Shown in pieces: positions 44,369 through 52,407 of a stretch of 64,000 bases of DNA. Both the position numbers and the translations under genes were made by a program. Below the pieces are notes generated by a model. That model saw nothing but the letters and a program-made list of their open reading frames with translations. It was not told the DNA's origin and searched no databases. Where the stretch lies: assembly GCF_004118375.1 (NCBI RefSeq), contig NZ_SDHX01000001.1, positions 806,001 through 870,000 of the forward strand, given 5' to 3'. How positions within the stretch are numbered: the stretch's first letter is position 1; each line of letters opens with the position of its first letter. The DNA comes from Oleiharenicola lentus. GTDB lineage: Bacteria; Verrucomicrobiota; Verrucomicrobiia; Opitutales; Opitutaceae.

Positions 44369-44536
44369 GGGCGTGCAGGGTGCCGGAGCCGTGTGAAGGC
44401 TTGATGAAGGCAGCATGAAATGGCGACGAATTAACCCGGTCCGGGCCGGGAGCTAGTGCCGATCAGACGGCAACCCGACGGGGGCGCGCCGTTGGGCGGA
44501 TTGAACCAAAGCCGGCCGCACGGGTCGGAAACGGCT

Positions 44537-44929
44537 ATGAGGCTTTCACCCCCTGCTTGGTTTTCGTCCGTTCGCCGGCTCGCGGTCGGACTTCTCCTTT
44601 GGTCGGCGGCCGGAGTTTCCGGCGGGGCGCAGGATTCTTTTGCGCGCGAGACTCAGCCGGCCGGCACCGACCGGCCGGTGCGACTGCTGCGATCCGACCT
44701 GGCCGCCCTTTCGGTCGAGGACGAAGCCCGCGATGCGCGGGAGATCGCCGACCGCATCAACGAGGCGCTGTCCGTCCGTCGCGAAGTGATCCTCACCCTG
44801 CTCAACGACACCGCGGTGAACGTGAGCGGGCGCGTGACGGCGCAGCGTTACTGGATCGTCATCACCGGGCACGACGGAAGCGAGTTCCGCTGCCGCGCCG
44901 CGATGATCGCCAGCGTGAGGATCAGGTGA
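44537..44929 (+). CDS. Secreted hypothetical protein, 130 aa
   Basis: Signal peptide (RRLAVGLLLWSAAGVSGGA), then a low-complexity linker and a small domain with LLRSDLAALSVEDEARDAREIADRINEALSVRREVILTLLNDTAVNVSGRVTAQRYWIVITGHDGSEFRCRAAMIASV. No family is recognised. Its 3' end overlaps the convergent hydrolase gene by 8 bp. Confidence 0.6.
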   Translation: MRLSPPAWFSSVRRLAVGLLLWSAAGVSGGAQDSFARETQPAGTDRPVRLLRSDLAALSVEDEARDAREIADRINEALSVRREVILTLLNDTAVNVSGRVTAQRYWIVITGHDGSEFRCRAAMIASVRIR

Positions 44930-45473
44930 GCGGCCCGGTGTCGCCCAGCGCCCGTTCGAGCCAGGCCTGCCCCGCGGGCCAGTCGCCGAGTCCGGAGGCG
45001 GCGTTGATGTGGCCGCAGGCGCCGATGTCGTGTGGCGTGCAACCCCAGGCGCGGGCGAGGGCGGCGCTGCGCTCCGGCGTGCTGTAGGGGTCGTCGGTGC
45101 TCGTGATCATCCGCGCCGGGAAACGCAGCGGCGCCCGCACCGGTGCGCGGAAGCCGCGGATCGCCGAGGGAAAATCCGGCCGGTCGGGATCGGGCACGGC
45201 CACAAGCAGCGCCCCCGCCACGGGCCGCGCCGATTCGCGGCTCCACGCCGCCACCGCGAGACCGCCAAGGCTGTGCGTCACGAAGAACACCGGCCCCGCG
45301 ACGGCCGCGACCGTGCGCTCAATCTCCGCGACCCAGGCCGTGCGCTCCGGGTTTTCCCAGTCGGCCTGCTCCACCCACCGGCTGCCGGGCCGGGCCTCGT
45401 GCCAGCGGCGCTGCCAGTGGGTGGGACCGGAGTTTCCATAGCCGGCGACGAAGACGAGGGTGGGCGGAGCCAT
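44922..45473 (-). CDS. RBBP9/YdeN family alpha/beta hydrolase
   Basis: The 183 residues match the RBBP9-type serine hydrolase family: LVFVAGYGNSGPTHWQRRWHEARPG at the N-terminus (the HW motif), the nucleophile elbow VTHSLGG (Ser), SSTDDPY-like ITSTDDPYSTPERSAALARAWG (acid), and GACGHINAASGLGDWPAG (catalytic His). The substrate is unknown. Confidence 0.9.
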   Translation of the reverse strand: MAPPTLVFVAGYGNSGPTHWQRRWHEARPGSRWVEQADWENPERTAWVAEIERTVAAVAGPVFFVTHSLGGLAVAAWSRESARPVAGALLVAVPDPDRPDFPSAIRGFRAPVRAPLRFPARMITSTDDPYSTPERSAALARAWGCTPHDIGACGHINAASGLGDWPAGQAWLERALGDTGPLT

Positions 45474-45578
45474 GTGATCAGCGAAGCAAGTCGCTGCGTG
45501 ACGACAATCCCCGCTCGCGCGCCGACCGGCACAGTCGCGCTGCCGGCGGGCGCACAGCGGCAGACGAGGCGGCCGCGC

Positions 45579-46085
45579 CTACGGGGTGGCCAGCAGCTTC
45601 ACGGCGGCTTGCACGAGCCGCGCGGTGGTTTCGTCGGCGGGCTTGAGGCGGTCGGTGAATATCACCGAACAGGTGGCGAGGTGGCGGTCGCCCACCGCGA
45701 CGATCAGGAGTTCGGCCCGGACGAGGTCCTTGCCGGATTTGACGCGGGCGGCGTAGCGGTAGCCGCGGTGCCCGGAGATTTCGACCGGCTCGCGACTGTC
45801 CCAAGGCGGGTTGCTCCCGCCGTTGAGCACGGCGCGGGCGAGGGTGTCGTGGGCATCGGCCGGGTTGGGCGCGTGGGCGAACGAAAAGGAGAAGAAGACG
45901 CTGCCGGCGGGGTTGGAGACCTGGAGGTTGCCCATGGTGTCCACCGAGCTGCGCCAGTCCGCCGGCACGAGGCAACGGAACGCAGGCAGGTCCGCCTGCG
46001 GGTGGACGATCTCGCGAAGACCGTCGCGCGCGGGGGCGGCGGCCAGCGTTGCGACGCTCAGGACGAGGAGGGGAAACAGGCGCAT
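45579..46085 (-). CDS. Secreted hypothetical protein, 168 aa (PsbP/DUF1795-like)
   Basis: Signal peptide (MRLFPLLVLSVATLAAAPA). The mature domain has FRCLVPADWRSSVDTMGNLQVSNPAGSVFFSFSF, GHRGYRYAARVKSGKDLVRAELLIVAVGDRHLATCSVIF and a C-terminal helix ETTARLVQAAVKLL. The pattern of a PxxW...G strand followed by late beta strands and a final helix resembles PsbP/Mog1-type folds, but this is tentative. It lies about 105 bp downstream of the RBBP9 hydrolase gene's start, in the same direction. Confidence 0.62.
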   Translation of the reverse strand: MRLFPLLVLSVATLAAAPARDGLREIVHPQADLPAFRCLVPADWRSSVDTMGNLQVSNPAGSVFFSFSFAHAPNPADAHDTLARAVLNGGSNPPWDSREPVEISGHRGYRYAARVKSGKDLVRAELLIVAVGDRHLATCSVIFTDRLKPADETTARLVQAAVKLLATP

Positions 46086-46248
46086 GAGGTTCCTAGTTTG
46101 GATACATCGTCGCGCGTCCGCCCCGTCCGCCCAAGGCGATCCTGCGGGAGAATTCTTGGAAGCGGCCGAGAAAACCGAGGGTCCTGAGGAGCGAACCGGA
46201 ATTGAACGGAACGCTCGACCCGCGCGGCGGTCGTCACAGGCTCACCCC

Positions 46249-46893
46249 ATGAAACGGCTGCTGCTCCTCGCCTTGCTGACCGTGATCGACGGCGGCGCCG
46301 CGGAGCCGAAAGAGCGGCCCCGGTTGCCTCCGGGTGCGACAGCCAGTCCCGGGCGTCCGGCGAGCGGTGAAGCTTCGGCCGCCGCCGAGGGCGGTTCGTT
46401 CAAGGCCTTTCTGCAAGCCAAGGACCGGCGGCCGGTGGGATTGGAGGCGGCTCCGGAAGTCGTCGCCGCGCGGGCCGAACAGGTTGCGGAGAAACCAGCC
46501 GCCTACGCCAAGCCCGGTTCGCCCGGCACGAACGGCGTGGGGACGACCGACCCGGATGTGCTGGTTTTGCCCAAGATGGAGGTCACCGCGGAGCGGGTCA
46601 CGAAGCTGAAGGCCCAGCTCGCGGAGCTGGAGTCGCGGCAGGCGTTGGAAGACCGAATTGCCGCCCGGGCCGCGGAGCCCTCTTGGCTGGAGCGGTTTCT
46701 GAATCCCCCGTTCCTGCGGCTGGGCGGCTATTCCAGCGAGGCCAGCGCCGCCCTGGCGAAGAAACGGACGGAGGTGCTCGACTTGGTCAAGGTGCTCACG
46801 CTCGCGCTCGATCAGGCCAAGACGCCGGAGGAAAGGATCCAGATCCAGACCGACATTGACGGACTGAATGAGATGACGCGCCATTGGCGGTAG
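46249..46893 (+). CDS. Secreted hypothetical protein with coiled-coil region, 214 aa
   Basis: Signal peptide (MKRLLLLALLTVIDGGAAEP), then a Pro/Ala-rich low-complexity stretch. The motif DVLVLPKMEVTAERVTKLKAQLAELESRQALEDRIAARA follows, where the LPKMEVT core resembles the LxxFxVT segment of the 42868 protein and of the TonB receptor at the window start. The helical part continues and ends KKRTEVLDLVKVLTLALDQAKTPEERIQIQTDIDGLNEMTRHWR. There is no named domain. Confidence 0.65.
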   Translation: MKRLLLLALLTVIDGGAAEPKERPRLPPGATASPGRPASGEASAAAEGGSFKAFLQAKDRRPVGLEAAPEVVAARAEQVAEKPAAYAKPGSPGTNGVGTTDPDVLVLPKMEVTAERVTKLKAQLAELESRQALEDRIAARAAEPSWLERFLNPPFLRLGGYSSEASAALAKKRTEVLDLVKVLTLALDQAKTPEERIQIQTDIDGLNEMTRHWR

Positions 46894-46902
46894 CGGGTAG
46901 GG

Positions 46903-46958
46903 GTAGCCGCCTTGGAGCGCAGCGACAAGGTGGTGGTCATGCGGAGACCACGCTTTCC
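46903..46958 (-). repeat. Dispersed repeat with GAAAGCGTGGTC core, copy 2
   Basis: Read on the minus strand it is GGAAAGCGTGGTC, a 7-bp loop, GACCACCACCTTGTCGCTG, then CCAAGGCGGCTAC, closely matching 17696-17749. The remainder of the 46894-47253 gap (about 360 bp) contains a short open frame (46912-47163) that overlaps the repeat and is not supported as a gene. Confidence 0.65.
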
Positions 46959-47253
46959 TCCCGTGAGCGCGGGACTCAAGCCCAGCTCCGGTTACGCGGA
47001 ACAGCAGCCAATGGTAAAAATCGGCCGCATCCGACCGGCCGCGGAATACCTGGCTAAAGTGACGGCATCTTTGAACGATTTTAAGGCTGATCAGTCTGTC
47101 CAAGCATACCCCACATGCTTTCCACCCTCATTATCCCGGCCCTGTGTCTCGCGCTTGTGTTGATTGTCGTGATTGATTGCCGGGCCTGCGGGCGGGATTG
47201 ATCGGGCGGGGGTTGGGCTTGGCGGTCGGGCTCTCGTCGGCCAGCGTGCGGGC

Positions 47254-47703
47254 ATGAAAATCCCCGGTTTGCGGAGTCCCCATGACAAGGTCGGCGGTTT
47301 GGTCTATTTCGGCCGGATGCTCGACAAGATCCGGCTGCACGCGGCGGGCAAATTGCCGGCGGACTATGTGGCCAACCTCGGCGAGCGTGACTGGTATTTC
47401 TACGACGCGCGGTGCTGCCGGTTCCTCGGCGTGAAATACCCGGCGCTGGTGAAGCGCGTGAAGCAGGGCGGCACCGACGCGCAGGTCCTGCGCTGGTGCC
47501 TCAAGGTGGGCGGCAAGAAGACATCGGAGCAGATCGCGATCTGGAATACTTTCATGGCGAAGCGCGGCTGGCGCGACGAGGCGAGCGGCGGCGTGGCGGA
47601 GGAAAAGGCCGCGAGCGGCCTCGGCCGCCGCAAGGACATCGTCACGTGGTTCGACCTGTTCGACGTCGAGGAAGGCCGCAAGCCCGCCGGCGTGATCGCG
47701 TGA
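47254..47703 (+). CDS. DUF5069 domain-containing protein
   Basis: The 149-residue soluble protein begins [43 protein letters not shown] and has [17 protein letters not shown] and [30 protein letters not shown], as in DUF5069 proteins common in Verrucomicrobia. The function is unknown. ATG at 47254 starts the conserved segment. Confidence 0.82.
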   Translation: MKIPGLRSPHDKVGGLVYFGRMLDKIRLHAAGKLPADYVANLGERDWYFYDARCCRFLGVKYPALVKRVKQGGTDAQVLRWCLKVGGKKTSEQIAIWNTFMAKRGWRDEASGGVAEEKAASGLGRRKDIVTWFDLFDVEEGRKPAGVIA

Positions 47704-47779
47704 CAGCGAGGCCCGGACAAGGCGTCTTGACGGTTTTCGCCGCGGCGGGCAATTTGCGCGGCCAAGGGAGAAACCCACC

Positions 47780-48472
47780 ATGCAAATGAAAAAATACGCG
47801 GCGGAGGCGATCGGCACTTTCTGGCTTACGTTTGCGGGTTGTGGCAGCGCGGTGATCGCCGCCGGCTTTCCGCAGGTGGGCATCGGCCTGCTCGGCGTGT
47901 CGCTCGCTTTCGGCCTCACGGTGCTGACGATGGCCTACGCGGTCGGCCACATCTCTGGCGGACATTTCAATCCGGCGGTCACGATCGGCCTTGCTGCGGG
48001 CGGGCGTTTTCCGGCCGGCCAGATTCCCGGTTACGTGGTGGCGCAGGTCGTCGGCGGCATCACGGCGGCGGGCCTGCTCTACGTGATTGCGAGCGGCGCG
48101 CCGGGTTTCGATCTCGCCGGCGGTTTCGCGTCCAATGGCTACGCGGAGCATTCGCCGGGCAAATACAGTCTCGGAGCGGCGTTCGTCACCGAGTTTGCGC
48201 TGACCGCCGTGTTCCTGTTCGTGATCTTTGGCGCGACCAGCAAGCGCGCTCCGGCCGGTTTTGCCCCTCTTGCCATCGGCCTCGCACTGACACTGATCCA
48301 CCTGGTTTCGATTCCGGTCACCAACACCTCGGTGAACCCGGCCCGCAGCACGGGCCCGGCGCTCTTCGTCGGGGGCTGGGCGCTCTCGCAGCTCTGGCTG
48401 TTCTGGGTCGCGCCGATCGCGGGCGCCATCTTTGGCGGTCTGCTCTACCGCTGGCTGGACGACGAGCGTTGA
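47780..48472 (+). CDS. aqpZ: Aquaporin Z
   Basis: Water channel of the inner membrane. The 230 residues form six helices with two NPA boxes: [11 protein letters not shown] (N64) and SVNPARSTG (N186). The selectivity filter residues F44, H174, T183 and R189 match the AqpZ water-specific pattern rather than GlpF. Normal length; a GGGAGAAACCCACC leader precedes the ATG. Confidence 0.95.
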   Translation: MQMKKYAAEAIGTFWLTFAGCGSAVIAAGFPQVGIGLLGVSLAFGLTVLTMAYAVGHISGGHFNPAVTIGLAAGGRFPAGQIPGYVVAQVVGGITAAGLLYVIASGAPGFDLAGGFASNGYAEHSPGKYSLGAAFVTEFALTAVFLFVIFGATSKRAPAGFAPLAIGLALTLIHLVSIPVTNTSVNPARSTGPALFVGGWALSQLWLFWVAPIAGAIFGGLLYRWLDDER

Positions 48473-48514
48473 CCCGGCGGGTGCGCGCGCCTCTGGCGAG
48501 GCCGGTCCCGCGGG

Positions 48515-48943
48515 TCAGCCGTTGAACTTTGGGACAATGGACTGCGAGTCGATCGGGATGGAGGTGTGCTGGTGGATGATCCGCCAGTCCGGGTCGCGGC
48601 GCGCGAGCGACCACGTGAGCCGGCTGACCATCTGCCGCAGCACGGCGCCGGCCTGGTCGCGCGCTTGGAAGCGGACGAACGCCGTGACGGTGGCGAGGTC
48701 GCTCGCGGCACGGATTTCGACATTCTCGAAGGTGACATGCACCGTCTCGGAGCCGAGACCGCCCAGCCAGCGGCGCACCGTCGGCGCCCACTCCGCCTCA
48801 CCGCGGACCGAAGCCCGGTCCCACAGGTCAAAAATCCGGACGTCCGCGTCGTAGAGGCGAAGCATGGCCTCGGCATCCTTCCGCAGGGCGGCGTCACAAT
48901 ATTGTTCGATCAGGGCGTGGATCGGTCGGGCGTCATTGCTCAT
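48515..48943 (-). CDS. SnoaL-like/NTF2-fold protein, 142 aa
   Basis: MSNDARPIHALIEQYCDAALRKDAEAMLRLYDADVRIFDLW is the usual N-terminal helix pair and first strand of SnoaL-like proteins. TVRRWLGGLGSETVHVTFENVEIRAASDLATVTAFVRFQARD and RLTWSLARRDPDWRIIHQHTSIP complete the fold, the last being a family hallmark. It is a ligand-binding or isomerase-type fold with no specific substrate assignable. It is convergent with aqpZ. Confidence 0.85.
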   Translation of the reverse strand: MSNDARPIHALIEQYCDAALRKDAEAMLRLYDADVRIFDLWDRASVRGEAEWAPTVRRWLGGLGSETVHVTFENVEIRAASDLATVTAFVRFQARDQAGAVLRQMVSRLTWSLARRDPDWRIIHQHTSIPIDSQSIVPKFNG

Positions 48944-49403
48944 GGGAGTTTGCGGTATAGGGACGACGATCAGGTCTGGATGGGGCGGACACAAAAAGCA
49001 TGACGGAGCACAAATGCGGGCCGAGACCAATTTAAGTTCCCCGGTTGGGCGAGGGCCGCAAGACGGCCCTGGTTCAATCCGGAGGAGGCAAGAGAAGGTG
49101 GAGCGACTTGACCCCAAGGCGCTGGTTCGCAGCGGCTTCGTCGCAACGCGCTGGGTCAGCGCGTTCCATCTTTCAGGATATACGACCCATCTAAGAAGTT
49201 CGAGCCCCGGATTGTTTCTCGCGAAGGTTACGAAGGCCCGGTCCCGCTTGCCTTTGGTCCCTTCGCTTGCTTCGCGAGACATTGCTCTGAACTGACGGAA
49301 ATCGGGCTGGGAAGAAACTACGAACAACTGCCTCACCACGTCTGCTGGTTCGACGTGGTCCGCGGCCAGCGGAAACCCTGAGCCGGACTTTCGCCGCGCT
49401 GGT
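48944..49403. other. Gene-free region with inverted repeat
   Basis: No supported coding frame. At 49213-49283 the sequence TCTCGCGAAGGTTACGAAGG...CTTCGCGAGACA forms an imperfect inverted repeat whose ends recur at 51162-51231. AAGAAACTACGAACAACTG near 49313 resembles the GAAACAACGAACTTG motif found at 49914, 54536 and 55619. This looks like decayed accessory DNA. Confidence 0.5.
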
Positions 49404-49766
49404 TCACCGCCGCAGGCCGGCTTCGAGGACGAACCACGCGGGGTTCATCTGGGCCATTGGTCCGCGCAACTGGTCGAGTTCGGCGGCCGGGCCGTGGATT
49501 TCCAGGCGCGTCAGGGTGGCGATCTTGAAAATCTCGGCGAGCTCCGGGCCGACATTGGCCAGGTGGGCCAGTGCGCCCGCGGCGCCGACGTAGGCCTCGC
49601 GGCAGAAGACCTCGTCGCCGTTCACGGTGAACTCGTAAAACAGGTTGCCCGTTTCCGTGCGGGTTTTCTCGATGAACACCGGCATGGCGGCCTTGAACGC
49701 CGCCAGCTTGCCGGGGTGGGCCTTGAAGTAGGGATGGATGCTGACGACGTTGGCGGGGTAGTTCAT
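49404..49766 (-). CDS. Antibiotic biosynthesis monooxygenase (ABM) domain protein
   Basis: The 120 residues match the dimeric ABM fold: VVSIHPYFKAHPGKLAAFKAAMPVFIEKTRTETGNLFYEFTVNGDEVFCREAYVGAAGALAHLANVGP. Members act as heme-degrading or quinol monooxygenases, or have no known activity. The FYEF...E-Y pattern is the common core, and the substrate is not predictable. ATG at 49766 yields a family-sized protein. Confidence 0.87.
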   Translation of the reverse strand: MNYPANVVSIHPYFKAHPGKLAAFKAAMPVFIEKTRTETGNLFYEFTVNGDEVFCREAYVGAAGALAHLANVGPELAEIFKIATLTRLEIHGPAAELDQLRGPMAQMNPAWFVLEAGLRR

Positions 49767-49940
49767 GGGGTGGCGGTTGGGGGTTGGCAGCTAGACAGTC
49801 CCGGATCCGCCGGGACCGCAACGCTAAGGTCAACCCTCGGAAGGTCTCTCGCGATCCGACTTCGCGCTGCCGCTACGGCGCGACAAGAGAGTGCGGAGGA
49901 CGCGAAGGTGGGAAACAACGGACTTGTTTAAGAGGGGAGC

Positions 49941-49973
49941 GGTTCCGCTGATCGGCTGGTTCAGCCGGAGGGA
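49941..49973 (+). pseudogene. Fragment of a PIN-domain toxin gene
   Basis: TGATCGGCTGGTTCAGCCGG is identical to codons for LIGWFSR in the PIN gene at 54736. About 10 bp further upstream, GAAACAACGGACTTGTTTA (49913-49931) matches the leader of that vapBC locus. Everything between (about 215 bp at the vapBC locus) is missing, so this looks like a deletion remnant of a second vapBC copy. Confidence 0.6.
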
Positions 49974-50079
49974 ATTTGCGCTTGAGGCAGCGACAGCGGA
50001 CAGATTGTCTCCGTGACTTTCGCCGGGGCCAAGGCGGTAAAACCATGGCCCGCCATCCGTCTCATTTTAATACCGTTAC

Positions 50080-50128
50080 GCCCGTAGGCGGGCAAAGACC
50101 GACCCACCGCTTCCACGCGGTGGGTTTT
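50080..50128 (+). terminator. Tandem hairpins ending in a U-tract (orphan terminator-like)
   Basis: A GCCCG/CGGGC hairpin (50080-50093) is followed by an 8-bp stem CCCACCGC/GCGGTGGG (50103-50124) and TTTT. There is no forward gene upstream within 450 bp. Either it terminates an unseen small RNA in 49980-50100, or it is relic DNA. A further hairpin GAATCC...GGATTC lies at 50139-50167. The whole gap 49767-50219 has no supported gene. Confidence 0.5.
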
Positions 50129-50219
50129 CCGTTGGCGGGAATCCGGGCAATAAAAAACCCGGGATTCATCATCAGCGGCTTTTTGAAGCGCCACTGAAGC
50201 TAGGAATTGCCCCGGGACA

Positions 50220-51011
50220 GTGACCTCACCATCGACAGATCCGGCCGGAAGTAAAGCGCCGCTTGGGCATGATGCCCCGCTTGGGGACTACATCGTCTAT
50301 GTGGATGAAAGCGGCGATCACGGATTGGAAAGAGTGTCGCCGGATTATCCGGTCTTCGTGCTGCTCTTCGCGATTTTCAGAAAGGCCGACTATCTGGAGA
50401 AAGTCTGTCCGGCGGTGCAACGGTTCAAATTCGAGACCTGGGGGCATGATGAAGTCGTGCTGCATGAACATGAGCTACGGAAACCCAAGGGTGATTTTCT
50501 GTTTCTTCACTCCCAACCGGCCCGGGAACGGTTCAACGCGAAGTTGACGGGCATCATGCAGGAGCTGCCGGTCACCGTGGTGGCCGTGGTGATAGACAAG
50601 CCGGCGTTCGTGGCGAAATACAGTGAACCGGTCGGACCCTACAGCTACGCGCTGGAGGCAGGCCTTGAACGGGTCTTCCGTCATCTTGACGGACTGGGGC
50701 AGGGAAGTCGCGAGACGCCAGTCATCCTTGAGTGTCGCGGGCGGAAGGAAGATGCGGAGTTGGAGCTGGCGTTCCGGCGGGTTTGTGATGGCGAGAACGT
50801 CCTTCGGAAGAAGCTGCTGTTTCGGCATTACATGATTCCCAAGGCGGCGAATTCGACCGGGTTGCAAATGGCGGACCTGATGGCGCGGCCGGTGGGATTG
50901 AAGCATTTTCGACCGGCGCAGCCGAACCGGGCCTACGACATCATCCATCAAAAACTGCGCGCCAGTCCGGCGGGTCGGGTGGAGGGCTGGGGGCTTAAGA
51001 TCATCCCCTGA
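50220..51011 (+). CDS. DUF3800 domain-containing protein
   Basis: The 263 residues have the family signature IVYVDESGDHGL (D29, E30, D33) near the N-terminus and further acidic/His blocks VVLHEHELRKPKGDF, VVIDKPAFVAKYSE, PVILECRGRKEDAELELAFRRV, and STGLQMADLMA at the C-terminal side (QxAD). The pattern suggests an RNase H-like nuclease fold; members often occur in mobile or defence contexts. The start is GTG at 50220, the earliest in-frame start after a stop, with no closer ATG. It stands at the edge of the accessory region. Confidence 0.88.
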   Translation: MTSPSTDPAGSKAPLGHDAPLGDYIVYVDESGDHGLERVSPDYPVFVLLFAIFRKADYLEKVCPAVQRFKFETWGHDEVVLHEHELRKPKGDFLFLHSQPARERFNAKLTGIMQELPVTVVAVVIDKPAFVAKYSEPVGPYSYALEAGLERVFRHLDGLGQGSRETPVILECRGRKEDAELELAFRRVCDGENVLRKKLLFRHYMIPKAANSTGLQMADLMARPVGLKHFRPAQPNRAYDIIHQKLRASPAGRVEGWGLKIIP

Positions 51012-51256
51012 AAATGCGAAGGGCCTCCGGGGATTCCCAGAGACCCAGCGCCGACCGGAAATTTCCAGTCCGACTTGAGGACAAGATGCGAGGGATGGTC
51101 CGGGCTGTCAAGTGGCGGCATGGTGTGGTGCCGGCATTAGGGCAAACCCCGGAATGTCTCTCGCGAAGGTTACGAAGGAGGCGAAGGCCAAGCGCCACTC
51201 CCTTCGGTCCTATCTCTTCCTTCGCGAGACACGGCCTTAACCTGAGCCTGGCCCTG
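51012..51256. repeat. Gene-free segment with TCTCGCGAAGG inverted repeat
   Basis: TCTCGCGAAGGTTACGAAGG (from 51162) and CTTCGCGAGACA (to about 51231) form a hairpin-like pair, the second copy of the element at 49213-49283. No supported gene is present before the pseudogene starting at 51257. Confidence 0.5.
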
Positions 51257-51528
51257 TTACCCGATCCGGGCTTCGCCCTTGGCGGTGAGGGCGTAGCGTT
51301 TTTCGGCGGGGCGGTGTTCGAGGAGGCCCTCTTTGATCCAGGCGGTGAGCTGCTTTTTGCCCACGGTGCGCGCATGGCTCTCGGGAATCGTGCCGAGGGA
51401 GCCCATGAATACTGTCACTTTCCCCGCAGCTGGCTGCGGGGTTTCACGGGCGAGATTAGGACGCCGCCTCGGGCGGCGTTCAAGAAGGTGCGGAGTTTGA
51501 GGGCTGCGGGGGATTTCGAGAGGGGCAT
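51257..51528 (-). pseudogene. Disrupted copy of the 65-aa winged-helix-like gene
   Basis: Both ends match the intact copies at 54205 and 55386: it starts MPLSKSP and ends YALTAKGEARIG with stop at 51257. It is 272 bp instead of 198 because 74 bp (51409-51482) are inserted after codon 15. The insert shifts the frame and introduces a stop, so the gene is broken. Confidence 0.8.
51409..51482 (-). mobile_element. 74-bp double-hairpin insertion (REP/MITE-like)
   Basis: It is exactly delimited by comparison with the uninterrupted paralogues. It holds two perfect stems, ACGCCGCC-N3-GGCGGCGT and CCCCGCAG-N4-CTGCGGGG. No target duplication is visible at the junction, which fits IS200/IS605-type or REP single-strand transposition rather than DDE elements. 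No transposase gene is in the window. Confidence 0.65.
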
Positions 51529-51716
51529 GAGCCGAGGGACGTAGGTTGCAACTGGGCCGGGGTTGGCTGGGTCAGTGAAGAATCAAGACGTGACGTCTTC
51601 AGTTCGGCCGTTGTTCGACCCCAGGCCGGCTGAGTGGGCGGGGCGCAGGGAGGCTATTGCGACGGCGGACGACGATAAGCCTGTCATTTGCCGGGAAGTG
51701 CGCGCAGGTTGTGGGC

Positions 51717-52196
51717 ATGATCGCCGGCCTGACCCCCACCTCTTGCCGGCGCTTCCTGGTGCTGGCCGTGCTATTGCTCGCGGGTTGTGGCTCCCCGGCC
51801 GTGGATCCGCCCATCGCCTCTCAGGTCGGCGCGCGGACTCGCGCCGAGCTGCAGGCCGGCGATGTCTTCGGCCTGTCGGTCGCGCCGGACGGCTTGACGG
51901 ATTTCGGGCTGACTGTGGTGACGAACCAAGGCGTACGGCAGGGCGGCCCGATCCAATGGATCGTGATCGGTAATGTCGCGCCCCGCTCGCACGCGGCGGT
52001 CGCCGGTCTCGTGATGGGGGACGAGATCATGGCGGTGGACGGCGTGTTGCTGGAGAACCTTCCGCGCGACGGGCTGCGGCGCGGGCTGTTTGAGCGGAAA
52101 GCGGGCGACCGCATCCGGCTGCTGGTCCACACTTCCACCCAGACCCTGCCGCAATTCGTGGAACTCATCGCCGGCCGGATGGCCCCGAAGCGCTGA
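51717..52196 (+). CDS. PDZ-domain lipoprotein, 159 aa
   Basis: It begins MIAGLTPTSCRRFLVLAVLLLAGC with lipobox LLAGC, followed by GSPAVDPP. The mature part has DFGLTVVTNQGVRQGGPIQWIVIGNVAPRSHAAVAGLVMGDEIMAVDGVLLENLPRDGLRRGLFERKAGDRIRLLV, a PDZ fold (the carboxylate-loop is not obvious; AAVAGLVMGDEIMAVDG is the typical helix-strand end). It is likely an envelope scaffold without enzymatic activity. ATG at 51717 starts the signal. Confidence 0.75.
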   Translation: MIAGLTPTSCRRFLVLAVLLLAGCGSPAVDPPIASQVGARTRAELQAGDVFGLSVAPDGLTDFGLTVVTNQGVRQGGPIQWIVIGNVAPRSHAAVAGLVMGDEIMAVDGVLLENLPRDGLRRGLFERKAGDRIRLLVHTSTQTLPQFVELIAGRMAPKR

Positions 52197-52336
52197 GCGG
52201 CGGAAATGGGCCAGCCAACGGGGTCAGGCCAGGATTGCCCTGACGGTGCGGATGGGCGGCATGGGTCTGACCGCAAACGACAAAGCCTGCCCCTGACCGG
52301 CCGCCCCAAACCACCGGAAGGATTAACCACGGATGG

Positions 52337-52390
52337 TTACCCGATCCGGGCTTCGCCCTTGGGGGTGAGGGCATGGAGTTTTTCCTACGG
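52337..52390 (-). pseudogene. 3' fragment of the 65-aa winged-helix-like gene
   Basis: The sequence from the stop (TAA at 52337-52339) through codons for ALTPKGEARIG matches the intact copies. Similarity stops at about 52390, so only the last ~17 codons remain. It lies just beyond the end of the DUF4242 gene. Confidence 0.6.
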
Positions 52391-52407
52391 GAGCGGTTTC
52401 GCCCGGC

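Noticed and set aside
46912-47163. 83-residue open frame in the gap before the DUF5069 gene
   Set aside because: It overlaps a dispersed repeat, has no domain and no credible start context.
49025-49085. tRNA T-arm suggested by GGTTCAATCC
   Set aside because: The flanking bases do not form a 5-bp stem and no other arms are present.
51001-51375. 124-residue minus-strand open frame
   Set aside because: It runs through the disrupted winged-helix-like copy in a different frame from the conserved one.
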